The translations under genes and the position numbers were made by a program. Below are positions 9,099 to 20,060 of a stretch of 64,000 nucleotides of DNA, in pieces; positions within the stretch are counted from its first letter, which is position 1; every line of letters begins with the position of its first letter. The notes under the pieces were generated by a model that worked only from the letters and a program-made list of their open reading frames with translations, was not told where the DNA came from and searched no databases. Origin of the DNA: Pseudomonas sp. GM18 (GTDB lineage Bacteria > Pseudomonadota > Gammaproteobacteria > Pseudomonadales > Pseudomonadaceae); contig NZ_AKJT01000070.1 in the NCBI RefSeq assembly GCF_000282195.1, forward strand, positions 42,049 through 106,048. Direction: 5' to 3'.

Positions 9099-11005
9099 CA
9101 GCCCAGAACCTCGGCCAGGTTGCCTTTGGACTCCAGCCAGGTCTTGCGATCGCCTGCGCGTTTTTTCGCCAGCAGCATGTCCATCATTTCCGAGGTCTCG
9201 GCGAAATCTTCACCCAGCGTCAGTTGCACCAGACGCCGTGTGTTCGGGTCCATGGTGGTTTCGCGCAACTGCGGCGGGTTCATTTCACCCAGGCCTTTGA
9301 ATCGGGTGACCTGCGGCTTGCCGCGCTTCTTCTCGGCCACCAGGCGATCGAGGATGCCATCGCGCTCGGCCTCGTCGAGGGCGTAGTAGATCTCTTTGCC
9401 CAGGTCGATACGGTACAGCGGCGGCATCGCGACGTAGACGTGACCGGCATCCACCAGCGGGCGGAAATGCTGGACGAACAAGGCGCAAAGCAGGGTTGCG
9501 ATGTGCAAACCGTCGGAGTCGGCGTCGGCGAGGATGCAGATCTTGCCGTAACGCAGCTGGCTCATATCCGCCGCACCCGGGTCGACACCAATCGCCACGG
9601 CGATGTTGTGCACTTCCTGACTGGCCAGTACTTCACTGCCGTCGACTTCCCAGGTGTTCAGGATCTTGCCGCGCAACGGCAGGATCGCCTGAAACTCTTT
9701 GTCTCGCGCTTGCTTGGCCGAACCACCGGCGGAATCACCTTCCACCAGGAACAGCTCGGAACGCATCGGGTCTTGCCCGGCGCAGTCGGCGAGTTTGCCC
9801 GGCAATGCTGGCCCTTGGGTAATGCGTTTACGCTCGACCTTCTTGCTGGCCTTCAGACGACGGCCGGCGTTGTTGATCGCCAGTTCGGCCAGCAACATGC
9901 CGGTTTCCGGGTTGGCGTTGAGCCACAGGCTGAAGGCATCCTTGACCACACCGGAAACGAAGGCGGCCGCTTCACGGGAGGACAGGCGCTCTTTGGTCTG
10001 GCCGGAGAATTGCGGTTCCTGCATCTTCATCGACAGCACGAACGCGATGCGCTCCCAGACGTCTTCCGGCGCCAGCTTCACACCGCGCGGCAGCAGGCTG
10101 CGGAACTCGCAGAACTCGCGCATGGCGTCGAGCAAGCCCTGACGCAGACCGTTGACGTGAGTACCGCCCTGGGCTGTCGGGATCAGGTTGACGTAGCTTT
10201 CCTGAACGCTGTCGCCACCCTCGGGCAACCACAGCAACGCCCAATCGACGGCTTCCTTGTTACCGGCCAGGCTGCCGCAGAACGGCTCGTCCGGCAGGCG
10301 TTCGAATTCGCTGACCGCGTCTACCAGGTAGGAGCGCAGGCCGTCTTCGTAATGCCATTCGACTTTCTCGCCGGTGGCCTTGTCTTCAAAACTGACCAGC
10401 AACCCCGGGCACAGAACGGCCTTGGCCTTGAGCACGTGCTTGAGGCGGCTGATGGAGAATTTCGGCGAATCGAAATACTTCGGGTCCGGCGCGAAGAACA
10501 CGCTGGTGCCGGTATTGCGCTTGCCGACGGTGCCGACCACTTCCAGTTCGGTTTTCTTGTAACCGTCGGCGAAAGTCATCTGGTATTCGTTGCCGTCACG
10601 TTTTACACGCACCCGGACTTCGGTCGACAAGGCGTTGACCACGGAAATACCCACCCCGTGCAAACCGCCGGAGAACTGGTAGTTCTTGTTGGAAAACTTG
10701 CCGCCCGCGTGGAGTTTGGTGAGGATCAGCTCGACACCCGACACCCCTTCTTCCGGGTGAATGTCCACCGGCATGCCACGGCCGTCATCGCTGACTTCCA
10801 GGGAGTGATCGGCGTGCAGAATGACCTGCACCGACGTCGCGTGCCCGGCCAAGGCTTCGTCGACGCTGTTGTCGATGACTTCCTGGGCGAGGTGGTTCGG
10901 CCGACTGGTGTCGGTGTACATGCCGGGGCGTTTGCGCACCGGGTCGAGGCCCGAGAGGACTTCGATGGCGTCTGCGTTATAAGAGCTAGCGCTGGGAGTG
11001 GCCAT
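9098..11005 (-). CDS. parE: DNA topoisomerase IV subunit B
   Basis: ATPase subunit of topoisomerase IV. At 635 residues it has the family length. The GHKL ATPase domain shows EVIDNSVDEALAGHA and DDGRGMPVDIHPEEG, with GGLHGVGISVVNALS. The TOPRIM domain shows LFLVEGDSAGGSAKQARD, PLRGKILN and the metal-binding DADSDGLHIATLL. The C terminus has PPLYRIDLGKEIYYA and RFKGLGEMNPPQLRETTM. The ATG at 11005 gives MATPSASSYNADAIEVLSGL. It follows yqiA by 41 bases, and its stop overlaps the next gene by one base. Confidence 0.98.
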   Translation of the reverse strand: MATPSASSYNADAIEVLSGLDPVRKRPGMYTDTSRPNHLAQEVIDNSVDEALAGHATSVQVILHADHSLEVSDDGRGMPVDIHPEEGVSGVELILTKLHAGGKFSNKNYQFSGGLHGVGISVVNALSTEVRVRVKRDGNEYQMTFADGYKKTELEVVGTVGKRNTGTSVFFAPDPKYFDSPKFSISRLKHVLKAKAVLCPGLLVSFEDKATGEKVEWHYEDGLRSYLVDAVSEFERLPDEPFCGSLAGNKEAVDWALLWLPEGGDSVQESYVNLIPTAQGGTHVNGLRQGLLDAMREFCEFRSLLPRGVKLAPEDVWERIAFVLSMKMQEPQFSGQTKERLSSREAAAFVSGVVKDAFSLWLNANPETGMLLAELAINNAGRRLKASKKVERKRITQGPALPGKLADCAGQDPMRSELFLVEGDSAGGSAKQARDKEFQAILPLRGKILNTWEVDGSEVLASQEVHNIAVAIGVDPGAADMSQLRYGKICILADADSDGLHIATLLCALFVQHFRPLVDAGHVYVAMPPLYRIDLGKEIYYALDEAERDGILDRLVAEKKRGKPQVTRFKGLGEMNPPQLRETTMDPNTRRLVQLTLGEDFAETSEMMDMLLAKKRAGDRKTWLESKGNLAEVLG

Positions 11006-11046
11006 GGGGTCTCGTCGTCAGTGTCAGTAAAAAAAGAGGCGAGCAA

Positions 11047-11655
11047 TCACAGTGCAGTGAAATCGATCGCCTGATACAAATCTGCGCCGATGCCGGCAAA
11101 ACTCAATATTGCCGGCAGTTGCGCGGCAAAACCCTGGAAACTATGGTCGCCGCCGGCCTGAATGCGCAAGGCACAGGCCCGGTAATATTGCTGGGCGAGG
11201 CGATAGTCCAGCGTTTCATCGCCAGTCTGCAACCATACCTGAAACCGCTGCGGATCCTGGGGCGCCGGCACTTCCAGTTCGGCCAGGGCCGTCACGTGGT
11301 CGTGGGTCATTTCCCAGGTCTCATCGGTGTACAGGTTTTTCTGCGTCCCCAGAAACCCGTCGAACATCCGGTGCGGGCTGACGGCAGGGTTGATCAACAG
11401 GGCTTTCAAGCCATGGCGCTCGGCCAGGTGAGTCGCATAGTAGCCGCCGAGTGAGCTGCCGACCAGCAGTGGCCGCCCCAGCTCCACAATCGCCCGTTCC
11501 AGCTGAGCGATGGCCTCACGGGGATGGTGATGCAGGGCCGGTACACGCAACTGATCGCTCAAGCCCAGCCGTTCCATCACATTCATCAACTGACAGGCCT
11601 TTTTCGACGCCGGCGCGCTGTTGAAACCGTGGATATAAAGGATCGAACCAGACAT
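11047..11655 (-). CDS. yqiA: YqiA-family alpha/beta-hydrolase
   Basis: A 202-residue esterase of the YqiA/YcfP type. Sequence hallmarks are the N-terminal LYIHGFNSAPASKKA, the nucleophile elbow GSSLGGYYATHLAER (Ser in GxSxGG), and a C-terminal GGDHSF with the catalytic histidine. E. coli YqiA hydrolyses short acyl esters in vitro; its physiological substrate is unknown. It lies between cpdA and parE exactly as in E. coli, 41 bases before parE. Confidence 0.92.
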   Translation of the reverse strand: MSGSILYIHGFNSAPASKKACQLMNVMERLGLSDQLRVPALHHHPREAIAQLERAIVELGRPLLVGSSLGGYYATHLAERHGLKALLINPAVSPHRMFDGFLGTQKNLYTDETWEMTHDHVTALAELEVPAPQDPQRFQVWLQTGDETLDYRLAQQYYRACALRIQAGGDHSFQGFAAQLPAILSFAGIGADLYQAIDFTAL

Positions 11656-11697
11656 TTGAGCTCCATGTGCGTCGGGTAAAGAAGGCGGAGTTTACTG

Positions 11698-11794
11698 TAG
11701 GAGCTGTCGAGTGCAACGAGGCTACGATCTTTTGACTTTGTTTTTAAAAGCAAGATCAAAAGATCGCAGCCTCGTTGCACTCGGCAGCTCCTAC
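11698..11794. repeat. Long inverted repeat between yqiA and cpdA
   Basis: Arms 11698-11741 and 11751-11794 pair over 44 bases with only a few mismatches (outer GTAGGAGCTGyCGAGTGCAA). The outer parts resemble the repeats at 22688-22887, 55389-55537 and 57117-57160. A folded transcript would form a long hairpin inside the nudF-cpdA-yqiA-parE unit, so it could attenuate or stabilise the message. Confidence 0.85.
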
Positions 11795-11823
11795 GGGGGC
11801 CTTAGCGCCTACAGGGAAAAGTG

Positions 11824-12639
11824 TCAGTAGCCGTTGGAGCCGTAATCGATTTGGAAATCGAACCCGGTCACGCGCTCAACGCCAGTTTCAAGCTGACCAT
11901 CGGGCAACAGCCGCAACCACCGATACCCCGGCGCCTGCTCACTCACCTTGAAATCGTCGCTGCCCGGCTCGAACTGAATGCAGGTCGAGGGCGATGCGAT
12001 CAGGCGAACACCGTTGCGCTCTTGATCGATCTCCTGATGCACATGCCCCCAAAGCACTGCACGCACCTGCGGAAACCGATCCAGTACCGCGAACAACGCC
12101 TCTGGATTACGCAAGCCAATGGGCTCCATCCACGCACACCCGATCGACACCGGATGATGATGGAAACACACCAGATGATGCCGCTGCGGCGCCTCGCTCA
12201 ACGAGCGCACGAGCAATTGCAACTGCTCATCCTGCAAATACCCCGGCACCGAACCTGGCACCGCCGAATCGAGCAACGTCACCCGCCAGTTGCCGATGTC
12301 CACCACCGGTTTCAACAATGCACTCTGCACCGCCGCCTCGGCCATGATCCGCGGCTCGTCGTGATTACCGGGAATCCAGCGCGCCGGGGCATCGATCTGC
12401 CGGGTCAGATCGCGAAACAGCTGGTACGACTCCAGCGTCCCGTCCTGGGACAGATCGCCAGTGGCAATCATCAGATCGATCTGCGGTTGCTGCTTCAATA
12501 CCAGCTCAATCACCTGTTGCAGGCTGTCGCGGGTATTCATGCCCAGCAACGTCGCGTCCGCCTCGGCAAACAGGTGACTGTCGGAGAGTTGCACCAGCAA
12601 CGCCGGATCGGCGGTGGTCAAAGTGGATACGCTCGGCAA
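11824..12639 (-). CDS. cpdA: 3',5'-cyclic-AMP phosphodiesterase CpdA
   Basis: Hydrolyses cAMP to AMP and so limits signalling through the CRP/Vfr-type regulator. The calcineurin-type metallophosphoesterase motifs are all present: LVQLSDSHLF, ATGDLSQDG, PGNHDEPRI, VCFHHHP and LWGHVHQEID. The start used here is a TTG at 12639 (MPSVSTLTTADPALL), which has a GGAG six bases upstream. A GTG at 12663 would add eight residues but lacks as good a ribosome site. Length is about 271 residues, normal for the family. It is in the conserved order nudF-yqiB-cpdA-yqiA-parE. Confidence 0.94.
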   Translation of the reverse strand: MPSVSTLTTADPALLVQLSDSHLFAEADATLLGMNTRDSLQQVIELVLKQQPQIDLMIATGDLSQDGTLESYQLFRDLTRQIDAPARWIPGNHDEPRIMAEAAVQSALLKPVVDIGNWRVTLLDSAVPGSVPGYLQDEQLQLLVRSLSEAPQRHHLVCFHHHPVSIGCAWMEPIGLRNPEALFAVLDRFPQVRAVLWGHVHQEIDQERNGVRLIASPSTCIQFEPGSDDFKVSEQAPGYRWLRLLPDGQLETGVERVTGFDFQIDYGSNGY

Positions 12640-12750
12640 GGCGTTCTCCCAGGGCGTGATCACGGGATTGGAAAGTGCCGCAATTATGCTGGGGGACGAT
12701 CAAAAGAGGAAACCTGTGAACCGGAAGCAGTTCACAACTACACAGCACTC

Positions 12751-13203
12751 TTAGCGCACAACGGCGTACTCGTGTCCGCAAGCCAGGCAATGACTCAGCC
12801 ATTCCCCCAGGAACAGATTGAGTTGAGCCTTTTCGTCCGGCTGATGCATCGCGGCGTTCGGGTAAGGATAGATGCCGCGAAAGCGTCGTGCATGTTCAGC
12901 ACTGATAACTTCGGCCATGCGCGCGTCGTGATACACCTGCACTTCCAGTTGCGGCACCGGCAACCAGGGCAGGCTGTGTTCCTGCCGCACTTGCAGGGTG
13001 GTGGTGTACGGACAGGCTTGCAGCACTTCCAGGGCCAGCACGCCAAGCATCTGGTCACCCTGGGTCACGGCAATGCGCCGGGCCGCCGGATCGTTGCGCA
13101 TGTCCGGCAACAGTCGCATCAGGCGCGCGTAGTTGGCCTCGCAAGAGGCTTGCAGCCCCACGAGGTCGACCCGATAGCGATCGCGCAGCTTGTTTACGAC
13201 CAT
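12751..13203 (-). CDS. yqiB: YqiB-family protein (DUF1249)
   Basis: A 150-residue cytoplasmic protein of the DUF1249 family, of unknown function. The family pattern is visible in YARLMRLLPDM, VQVYHDARMAEVISAEHARRF and YPYPNAAMHQPDEKAQLNLFLGEWL. The ATG at 13203 overlaps the end of nudF by ten bases and gives MVVNKLRDRYRVDL; the frame upstream of it runs over nudF. Its place between nudF and cpdA is the same as in E. coli. Confidence 0.92.
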   Translation of the reverse strand: MVVNKLRDRYRVDLVGLQASCEANYARLMRLLPDMRNDPAARRIAVTQGDQMLGVLALEVLQACPYTTTLQVRQEHSLPWLPVPQLEVQVYHDARMAEVISAEHARRFRGIYPYPNAAMHQPDEKAQLNLFLGEWLSHCLACGHEYAVVR

Positions 13204-13811
13204 AACCCCCTCACTTCCACGCGGTTCAAAGCCAGCCACTGCAAGGCAATGATGCTTGCCGCGTTGGCAATACGTCCGTCGCGCACGGCTTGCAGGGCAT
13301 CTTCGAAAGCCCAGACCGTGACGCGAATATCTTCTGCCTCTTCCTCCAGCCCATGCAGGCCGCCAACCCCGGCACTGTCGCAACGCCCCAGGTACAAATG
13401 CACAAACTCGTTACTGCCACCCGGCGATGGAAAATATTTGGTCATCGGCCAGAGTGCCCCGAATACAAGTCCAGCTTCCTCCTGCGCTTCGCGGTGAGCA
13501 ACTTCTTCCGGTATTTCATCCTTGTCGATCAGACCGGCGACCAGTTCGATCAGCCACGGATTGTCGGTCTTGCCCATGGCGCCGACGCGAAACTGCTCGA
13601 TCAGCACCACTTCGTCGCGCTGTGGATCATAAGGCAGCACGCACACCGCATCGTGGCGCAAGAACACTTCACGATTGATCTCGCGACTCATGCCACCGTC
13701 GAACAATTCGTGGCGCAAGTGCACGCGGTCGAGCTTGTAGAAGCCCTCGTAGCACTTTTCGCGCCGAACGATATCAACGGCGGTCGGAATGGCGTTGGCA
13801 AAATCAGTCAT
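13194..13811 (-). CDS. nudF: ADP-ribose pyrophosphatase (Nudix)
   Basis: Cleaves ADP-ribose to AMP and ribose 5-phosphate. The 205-residue protein carries the Nudix box GLIDKDEIPEEVAHREAQEEAGL in the middle, preceded by the family segment EQFRVGAMGKTDNPWLIEL. The C-terminal half has the FPSPGGSNEFVHLYLGRCD stretch typical of ADP-ribose pyrophosphatases. ATG at 13811 with a GAGGA ribosome site nine bases upstream. First gene of the leftward nudF-yqiB-cpdA-yqiA-parE block. Confidence 0.95.
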   Translation of the reverse strand: MTDFANAIPTAVDIVRREKCYEGFYKLDRVHLRHELFDGGMSREINREVFLRHDAVCVLPYDPQRDEVVLIEQFRVGAMGKTDNPWLIELVAGLIDKDEIPEEVAHREAQEEAGLVFGALWPMTKYFPSPGGSNEFVHLYLGRCDSAGVGGLHGLEEEAEDIRVTVWAFEDALQAVRDGRIANAASIIALQWLALNRVEVRGLWS

Positions 13812-14040
13812 GACAATCCTCGTTTACTGCAAATCCGTTACGAGGCTCCTTTTTGTTACTTGCAACCTCGACTTCGCGCCATCCTAACGCGCCCGCGATG
13901 TTTGATGCAGCCCCTTTACAGTCAGCGGGATAGACGGTGAGGGCGAAACCAACTCTAATTAGCTTAGTGGCGAACTGACTGCCTCGTTGAGAGTCGAAGC
14001 GGGTAACTTTTCGCCTTCCCCTGTTTCATTAAGGACGCCC

Positions 14041-14787
14041 ATGTCGCTTTTCAAGATCGCCTCCGTGGCCGCCATCGCCCTGACCCTGGGTGCGTGCCAG
14101 AGTCTTTTCCAGCCCAATTACCGGACGCCACTGGAAACCACCCGCGACGCTTCCGAACAGCTGAAACCGGGTTGCGCCAACCCTGACTGCCCGCTGGTGA
14201 ACATCGATACGCTGCACTTCCCGACCGAGCCTGCGCTTGACGGCATCATCGAAAAACGTTTGCTGCAAATGACCCGTACCTCGCCCGACGCCCCTGTAGC
14301 GCCGACACTGGCGGCGTATCGCGAGCAATTTTTGAGCAGTGCCGAGCCGCGCTACAGCAGCTACTTGCAAGCCAAGGTACGTGAGCAGCATGACGGCTTG
14401 GTGATCATTGAATTGTCCAGCTACCTGGACAACGGCGGTGCCCATGGCACGCCGGGCCGCGGTTTCATCAACTACTCGCGTCAGCAACATAAAGTGCTGA
14501 CGCTGTCGGACATGGTGATCCCGGGGCAGGAAGAAGCGTTCTGGAAAGCGGCCCAGGTGGCGCACAACAGCTGGCTGATCAGCACCAAACTCGATCAGGA
14601 GCCGGAGTTCGTCAAGAGCTGGCCCTTCGTGAAAACCCAGAACGTGGCGTTGACGTACGGCGGGGTGATCCTCAAGTACGAAGTGAGCACCCTCGCGCCT
14701 TACGCGCTGGGCCACGTCGAACTGAAGATCCCCTACCCACGCCTGAACGGCATTCTCAAGCCTGAGCTGTTTCCCGGCCGTAGCTGA
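14041..14787 (+). CDS. RsiV-type (DUF3298) lipoprotein
   Basis: A 248-residue lipoprotein. The precursor begins MSLFKIASVAAIALTLGACQ, with the lipobox LGAC at residues 16-19. The body has the features of the DUF3298/RsiV family: a SYLDNGGAHGTPGRGFINYS loop, the VLTLSDMVIPGQEEAFWKAA helix and a final strand region ending in PYPRLNGILKPELF. RsiV-like domains bind lysozyme in Firmicutes, but nothing here shows that function. ATG at 14041 follows an A/G-rich stretch (TTAAGGACGCCC). The last 32 bases overlap the 3' end of cytX on the other strand. The 229 bases upstream hold a possible structured leader but no element I can name. Confidence 0.88.
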   Translation: MSLFKIASVAAIALTLGACQSLFQPNYRTPLETTRDASEQLKPGCANPDCPLVNIDTLHFPTEPALDGIIEKRLLQMTRTSPDAPVAPTLAAYREQFLSSAEPRYSSYLQAKVREQHDGLVIIELSSYLDNGGAHGTPGRGFINYSRQQHKVLTLSDMVIPGQEEAFWKAAQVAHNSWLISTKLDQEPEFVKSWPFVKTQNVALTYGGVILKYEVSTLAPYALGHVELKIPYPRLNGILKPELFPGRS

Positions 14788-16048
14788 AGGCCCGACCAAG
14801 CACCAGTTGCAGCAGCCCTGCCAGTACCAGAGACGGCAGGGTTGCGCCGATGTCCGGATAGAGATTGGCCAGCAAGTGATAGGTGCTCACCCCGCCCAAC
14901 CAGGCGAGCAACGCCGGCCAGCGCAAGGCAGCCGACGCCACTTGGCTACTGCGTTTGCGCAGGATGAAGTGATCCACCAGCACCACGCCGAACAGCGGCG
15001 CAAACACCGAACCGATCAGCAGCAGGAAATTCTGGTACTGGGCCAATGGCGCCAGGCAAGCGATCAGTGTGCAGATCACGCCGATGGCCAAGGCCAGATG
15101 CTCGACTTTCAAGCGCAGCAGAATCCCGCTGGACACCGCCGCCGAATGAATATCGGCAAAGGCATTTTCTGATTCATCCAACAGAATCAGCAGCAACGGA
15201 ATCCCCAGGCCCGCACCGGCCAGCGCCAGCAGCAAGGCATTCACTTCACCGCTCGGCGCGAACGCCAGGGTGTACGCCACGCCCAGGCTCATCAGCCAGA
15301 AGTTGCCGATAAAGAAACCCAACGCCGTACCGCCGAACACATTCTTCGCACGCTTGCCGAACCGCGAGTAATCGGCAATCAGCGGCAGCCAGGACAGCGG
15401 CATCGCGATCGCAATGTCGAAGCCCACGGCGAACGGCATCGAACCATCACCGGCCTGCGCCCACAACGCCGCCAGATCAGCCTTGGCGAACAGGTTCCAG
15501 GTCAGCCAGATGCACGCGGCCAGCAACAGCCAGATGCCCCACTTGCGCAGGATCTTGCGCACGAAAGTCAGCGGACCGCTGACCGCCAGCAAGGTGGCCA
15601 GCGCACCGAAGAACAGCGTCCACAGCAGTGGATTCGACCACAGGCTGCCCTCACTGAATGCACGGGCGCCGAGCAGACTGGCGGCGTCGCGCATCACGAT
15701 GATTTCGAACGAACCCCAACCGATCAGTTGCAGCAGGTTCAGCACCGCCGGAAGGCTCGCGCCTTTTGCACCGAGGCTGAGTTTGAGCGCCGCCATCGAC
15801 GACAGGCCGGTGTCACTGCCGATCACGCCGACAGCGGCGAGCAACAGCACGCCGACCAGCGTGCCAAGAAAAATCGCCAGCAACGAGCCGGACAGGCCCA
15901 GACCCGGTGCGAGCAGCGCGCCGGTCTGCAACACCATCAGGCCGATGCCGAGGGAGAACCACAGGGAAAACAGATCACGACCGCCGAAGACGCGTTTGTC
16001 GGTCGGCACTGCGAGATCCGGGGAGTAAGTGCTGGGTTGAATGCTCAA
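14756..16048 (-). CDS. cytX: Putative hydroxymethylpyrimidine transporter CytX
   Basis: A cytosine-permease-family (NCS1) transporter of about 430 residues with some 12 hydrophobic segments. The N terminus (DKRVFGGRDLFSLWFSLGIG) and LPLIADYSRFGK in the middle match the CytX subgroup, which is found under TPP riboswitches and is predicted to import the thiamine precursor HMP. It lies 152 bases after thiC on the same strand, which supports that role. The start is probably the TTG at 16048 (giving MSIQPSTYSPDL); a GTG farther upstream lies within a palindromic repeat and adds unrelated residues. Confidence 0.85.
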   Translation of the reverse strand: MSIQPSTYSPDLAVPTDKRVFGGRDLFSLWFSLGIGLMVLQTGALLAPGLGLSGSLLAIFLGTLVGVLLLAAVGVIGSDTGLSSMAALKLSLGAKGASLPAVLNLLQLIGWGSFEIIVMRDAASLLGARAFSEGSLWSNPLLWTLFFGALATLLAVSGPLTFVRKILRKWGIWLLLAACIWLTWNLFAKADLAALWAQAGDGSMPFAVGFDIAIAMPLSWLPLIADYSRFGKRAKNVFGGTALGFFIGNFWLMSLGVAYTLAFAPSGEVNALLLALAGAGLGIPLLLILLDESENAFADIHSAAVSSGILLRLKVEHLALAIGVICTLIACLAPLAQYQNFLLLIGSVFAPLFGVVLVDHFILRKRSSQVASAALRWPALLAWLGGVSTYHLLANLYPDIGATLPSLVLAGLLQLVLGRAFSYGRETAQA

Positions 16049-16084
16049 GGGTGTTATCTCAGAGGAACATTTGTTGTTCTTTGT

Positions 16085-16192
16085 GATCGTTCCCACGCTC
16101 CGCGTGGGAATGCAGCCCTGGACGCAGAGCGTCCCAAAGCGTGACGCAGAGCGTCACAAGAGGCATTCCCACGCAGAGCGTGGGAACGATCA
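16085..16192. repeat. Palindromic repeat, GTTCCCAyGCTCCGCGTGGGAA family, copy B
   Basis: Same module pair as 4239-4362: GATCGTTCCCACGCTCCGCGTGGGAATGC on the left and its mirror on the right, with GTGACGCAGAGCGTCAC in between. It sits between thiC and cytX, so it could separate their expression within one transcript. Confidence 0.85.
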
Positions 16193-16200
16193 GTGCGGGA

Positions 16201-18090
<1,890 letters not shown>

Positions 18091-18206
18091 CACGGGCTCT
18101 CCAGACACACATCCAGGCAGTGGATTTTTGTCGGAGCGAACCTGTAAACGAATGGACGCACGGGCGCTGGAAATTCCAGCAGGTGCTGTGCTCGATGCTC
18201 GAGGGG

Positions 18207-18223
18207 TGTTCGATTGTCGAACA
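18207..18223 (-). promoter_or_regulatory. Perfect hairpin in the thiC leader
   Basis: TGTTCGA and TCGAACA pair across a 3-base loop between the TPP aptamer and the thiC start. No T-run follows, so it is not a plain intrinsic terminator. It may be part of the expression platform that exposes or hides downstream sequence. Confidence 0.4.
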
Positions 18224-18267
18224 ACATCCCGGACGAAGCACAAGAGGACTCGCCGGGTGACGAGAAA

Positions 18268-18358
18268 TCTTGTTCCCTACGCAGGCGCTAACCTGATCAG
18301 GTTCAACGGGATCCGAAATTATTCGATCTCAGCCTCATAGCAAGGCACCCCGACAAGA
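18268..18358 (-). promoter_or_regulatory. TPP riboswitch (THI element)
   Basis: Read on the minus strand, the leader holds the conserved elements of the thiamine pyrophosphate aptamer: GGGGTGCC, then GCTGAGA, then CCGTTGAACCTGATCAGG and finally TAGCGCCTGCGTAGGGAA. The order and spacing match the known aptamer. It lies about 180 bases upstream of the thiC start and should reduce thiC (and probably cytX) expression when bound to TPP. Confidence 0.97.
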
Positions 18359-18554
18359 ACCCGGCCAGTCTAGACATAACCGGCAAAGAACGCCAACACC
18401 GCGGCAAACACCATGATGAATGGCGCAATTGGCGGATTGTTGTCGTACGTACGTGCAACTACACTCGCTACGCCGTGCTGCGCCTTGACGCTGCAGTGCG
18501 CCGCGCCGTAGCCTTGGCGTTCAAATTATCAGCGTAATTTTTAGGGATGGCCTC

Positions 18555-19988
18555 ATGCTGCGCAAACTCTCACTGGCCCTTGCCGTGTCTTGTGCGTCCA
18601 ATGGAATGGCCTGGGCAGCAGAAGCGCCCTTATCGACCAAGACCGACCTGGTCAGCGTCTATCAGGAAGCGGTGGATAACAACGCCGATATCGCCGCCGC
18701 CCGTGCCCAATACGGCGCCCAGAAGGAAGTCGTGCCCCAGGCCCGCGCCGGGCTGCTGCCCAACCTGTCGGCCGGTGCCAACATGAACGACACCCGTACC
18801 GCGCTCGATCAGCCATCGGTGACCTCGAACCGCAGCGGCACGGTGTATCAGGCGACCCTGTCGCAACCGATTTTCCGCGCCGACCGCTGGTTCCAGTTCC
18901 AGGCCGCCAAGGACGTCAACGAACAGGCCGCCTTGCAACTCTCGGCCACCGAACAGAACCTGATCCTGCAAAGCGCCGAAAGCTACTTCAACGTGCTGCG
19001 CAGCCAGGACAACCTGGCCTCGACCAAGGCCGAAGAAGCCGCCTTCAAGCGCCAGCTCGACCAGTCCAACGAGCGCTTCGACGTCGGCCTGTCGGACAAG
19101 ACCGACGTGCTGCAATCCCAGGCCAGTTACGATACGGCACGGGCCAACCGGATTCTCGCTCAGCGTCAGGTGGATGACGCGTTCGAAGCGCTGATCACCC
19201 TGACCAACCGTCAATACAACTCGATCCAGGGCATCGTCCACACCTTGCCGATCCTGCCGCCGGCGCCGAACGACGCCAAGGCCTGGGTCGACACCGCCGC
19301 CAAGCAGAACCTCAACCTGCTGGCCAGCAACTACGCGGTAAGCGCCGCCGAGGAAACCCTCAAGCAGCGCAAGGCCGGACACGCGCCCACTCTGGATGCG
19401 GTCGCGCAATACAAGAAAGGTGACAACGACGCCCTCGGCTTTACCAACCCGAGCGCTACCGGCGTGCGTTACGGCGGCGATGTCGAGCAGCGCACCGTCG
19501 GCCTGCAATTGAGCATTCCGATCTACAGCGGCGGGTTGACCAGTTCTCAGGTACGCGAGTCTTACTCTCGACTGGACCAGACCGAGCAACAACGCGAAGC
19601 CCTGCGTCGCCAGGTCGTGGAAAACACCCGCAACCTGCACCGCGCCGTCAACACCGACGTCGAGCAGGTGCAGGCACGCCGGCAGTCGATCATCTCCAAC
19701 CAAAGCGCGGTGGAAGCGACCGAAATCGGTTATCAGGTGGGGACGCGCAACATCGTCGACGTACTCGATGCCCAGCGTCAGCTGTACACCTCGGTGCGCA
19801 ACTACAACAACACGCGCTACGACTACATCCTCGACAACCTGCGCCTGAAACAGGCCGCCGGCACTTTGAACCCGGGGGATTTGCAGGACCTGACGCGTTA
19901 TCTCAAGGCCGACTACAACCCGGACAAGGACTTCTTGCCGCCGGATCTGGCGAAGGCTGCGGCCGACCAGCTCAAAGCCAGGCCTTAA
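18555..19988 (+). CDS. tolC: TolC-family outer-membrane channel
   Basis: Outer-membrane channel partner for RND efflux pumps and type I secretion. The 477-residue precursor has a signal peptide (MLRKLSLALAVSCASNGMAWA, cut after about residue 21) and the two repeated coiled-coil halves of TolC, with LSVYxxAxxNNxDI-type starts (LVSVYQEAVDNNADIAAARA), YFNVLRSQDNL and GLQLSIPIYSGGLTSSQV. This is the orthologue of P. aeruginosa OpmH by position. It starts at 18555 with AGGGAT about seven bases upstream, and is divergent from thiC. Confidence 0.95.
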   Translation: MLRKLSLALAVSCASNGMAWAAEAPLSTKTDLVSVYQEAVDNNADIAAARAQYGAQKEVVPQARAGLLPNLSAGANMNDTRTALDQPSVTSNRSGTVYQATLSQPIFRADRWFQFQAAKDVNEQAALQLSATEQNLILQSAESYFNVLRSQDNLASTKAEEAAFKRQLDQSNERFDVGLSDKTDVLQSQASYDTARANRILAQRQVDDAFEALITLTNRQYNSIQGIVHTLPILPPAPNDAKAWVDTAAKQNLNLLASNYAVSAAEETLKQRKAGHAPTLDAVAQYKKGDNDALGFTNPSATGVRYGGDVEQRTVGLQLSIPIYSGGLTSSQVRESYSRLDQTEQQREALRRQVVENTRNLHRAVNTDVEQVQARRQSIISNQSAVEATEIGYQVGTRNIVDVLDAQRQLYTSVRNYNNTRYDYILDNLRLKQAAGTLNPGDLQDLTRYLKADYNPDKDFLPPDLAKAAADQLKARP

Positions 19989-19998
19989 AAAACAAAAG

Positions 19999-20045
19999 CA
20001 AAAGATCGTCCGAAGGCTCGGGCCGCGTTCGGACGATCTTTTTTG
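19999..20045. terminator. Bidirectional terminator between tolC and waaA
   Basis: Stem GATCGTCCGAA (20004-20014) pairs with TTCGGACGATC (20028-20038), followed by TTTTTT on the plus strand and a T-rich run on the minus strand. It serves the convergent tolC (stop at 19988) and waaA (stop at 20061). Confidence 0.9.
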
Positions 20046-20060
20046 TTCGCGCGACTCGGT

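Noticed and set aside
8795..11074. Long + strand frame opposite parE
   Set aside because: Antisense shadow of parE; no recognisable protein features.
18207..18223. Hairpin considered as an intrinsic terminator of the TPP riboswitch
   Set aside because: No U-run follows on the minus strand, so simple termination is not supported; kept only as a possible expression-platform element.
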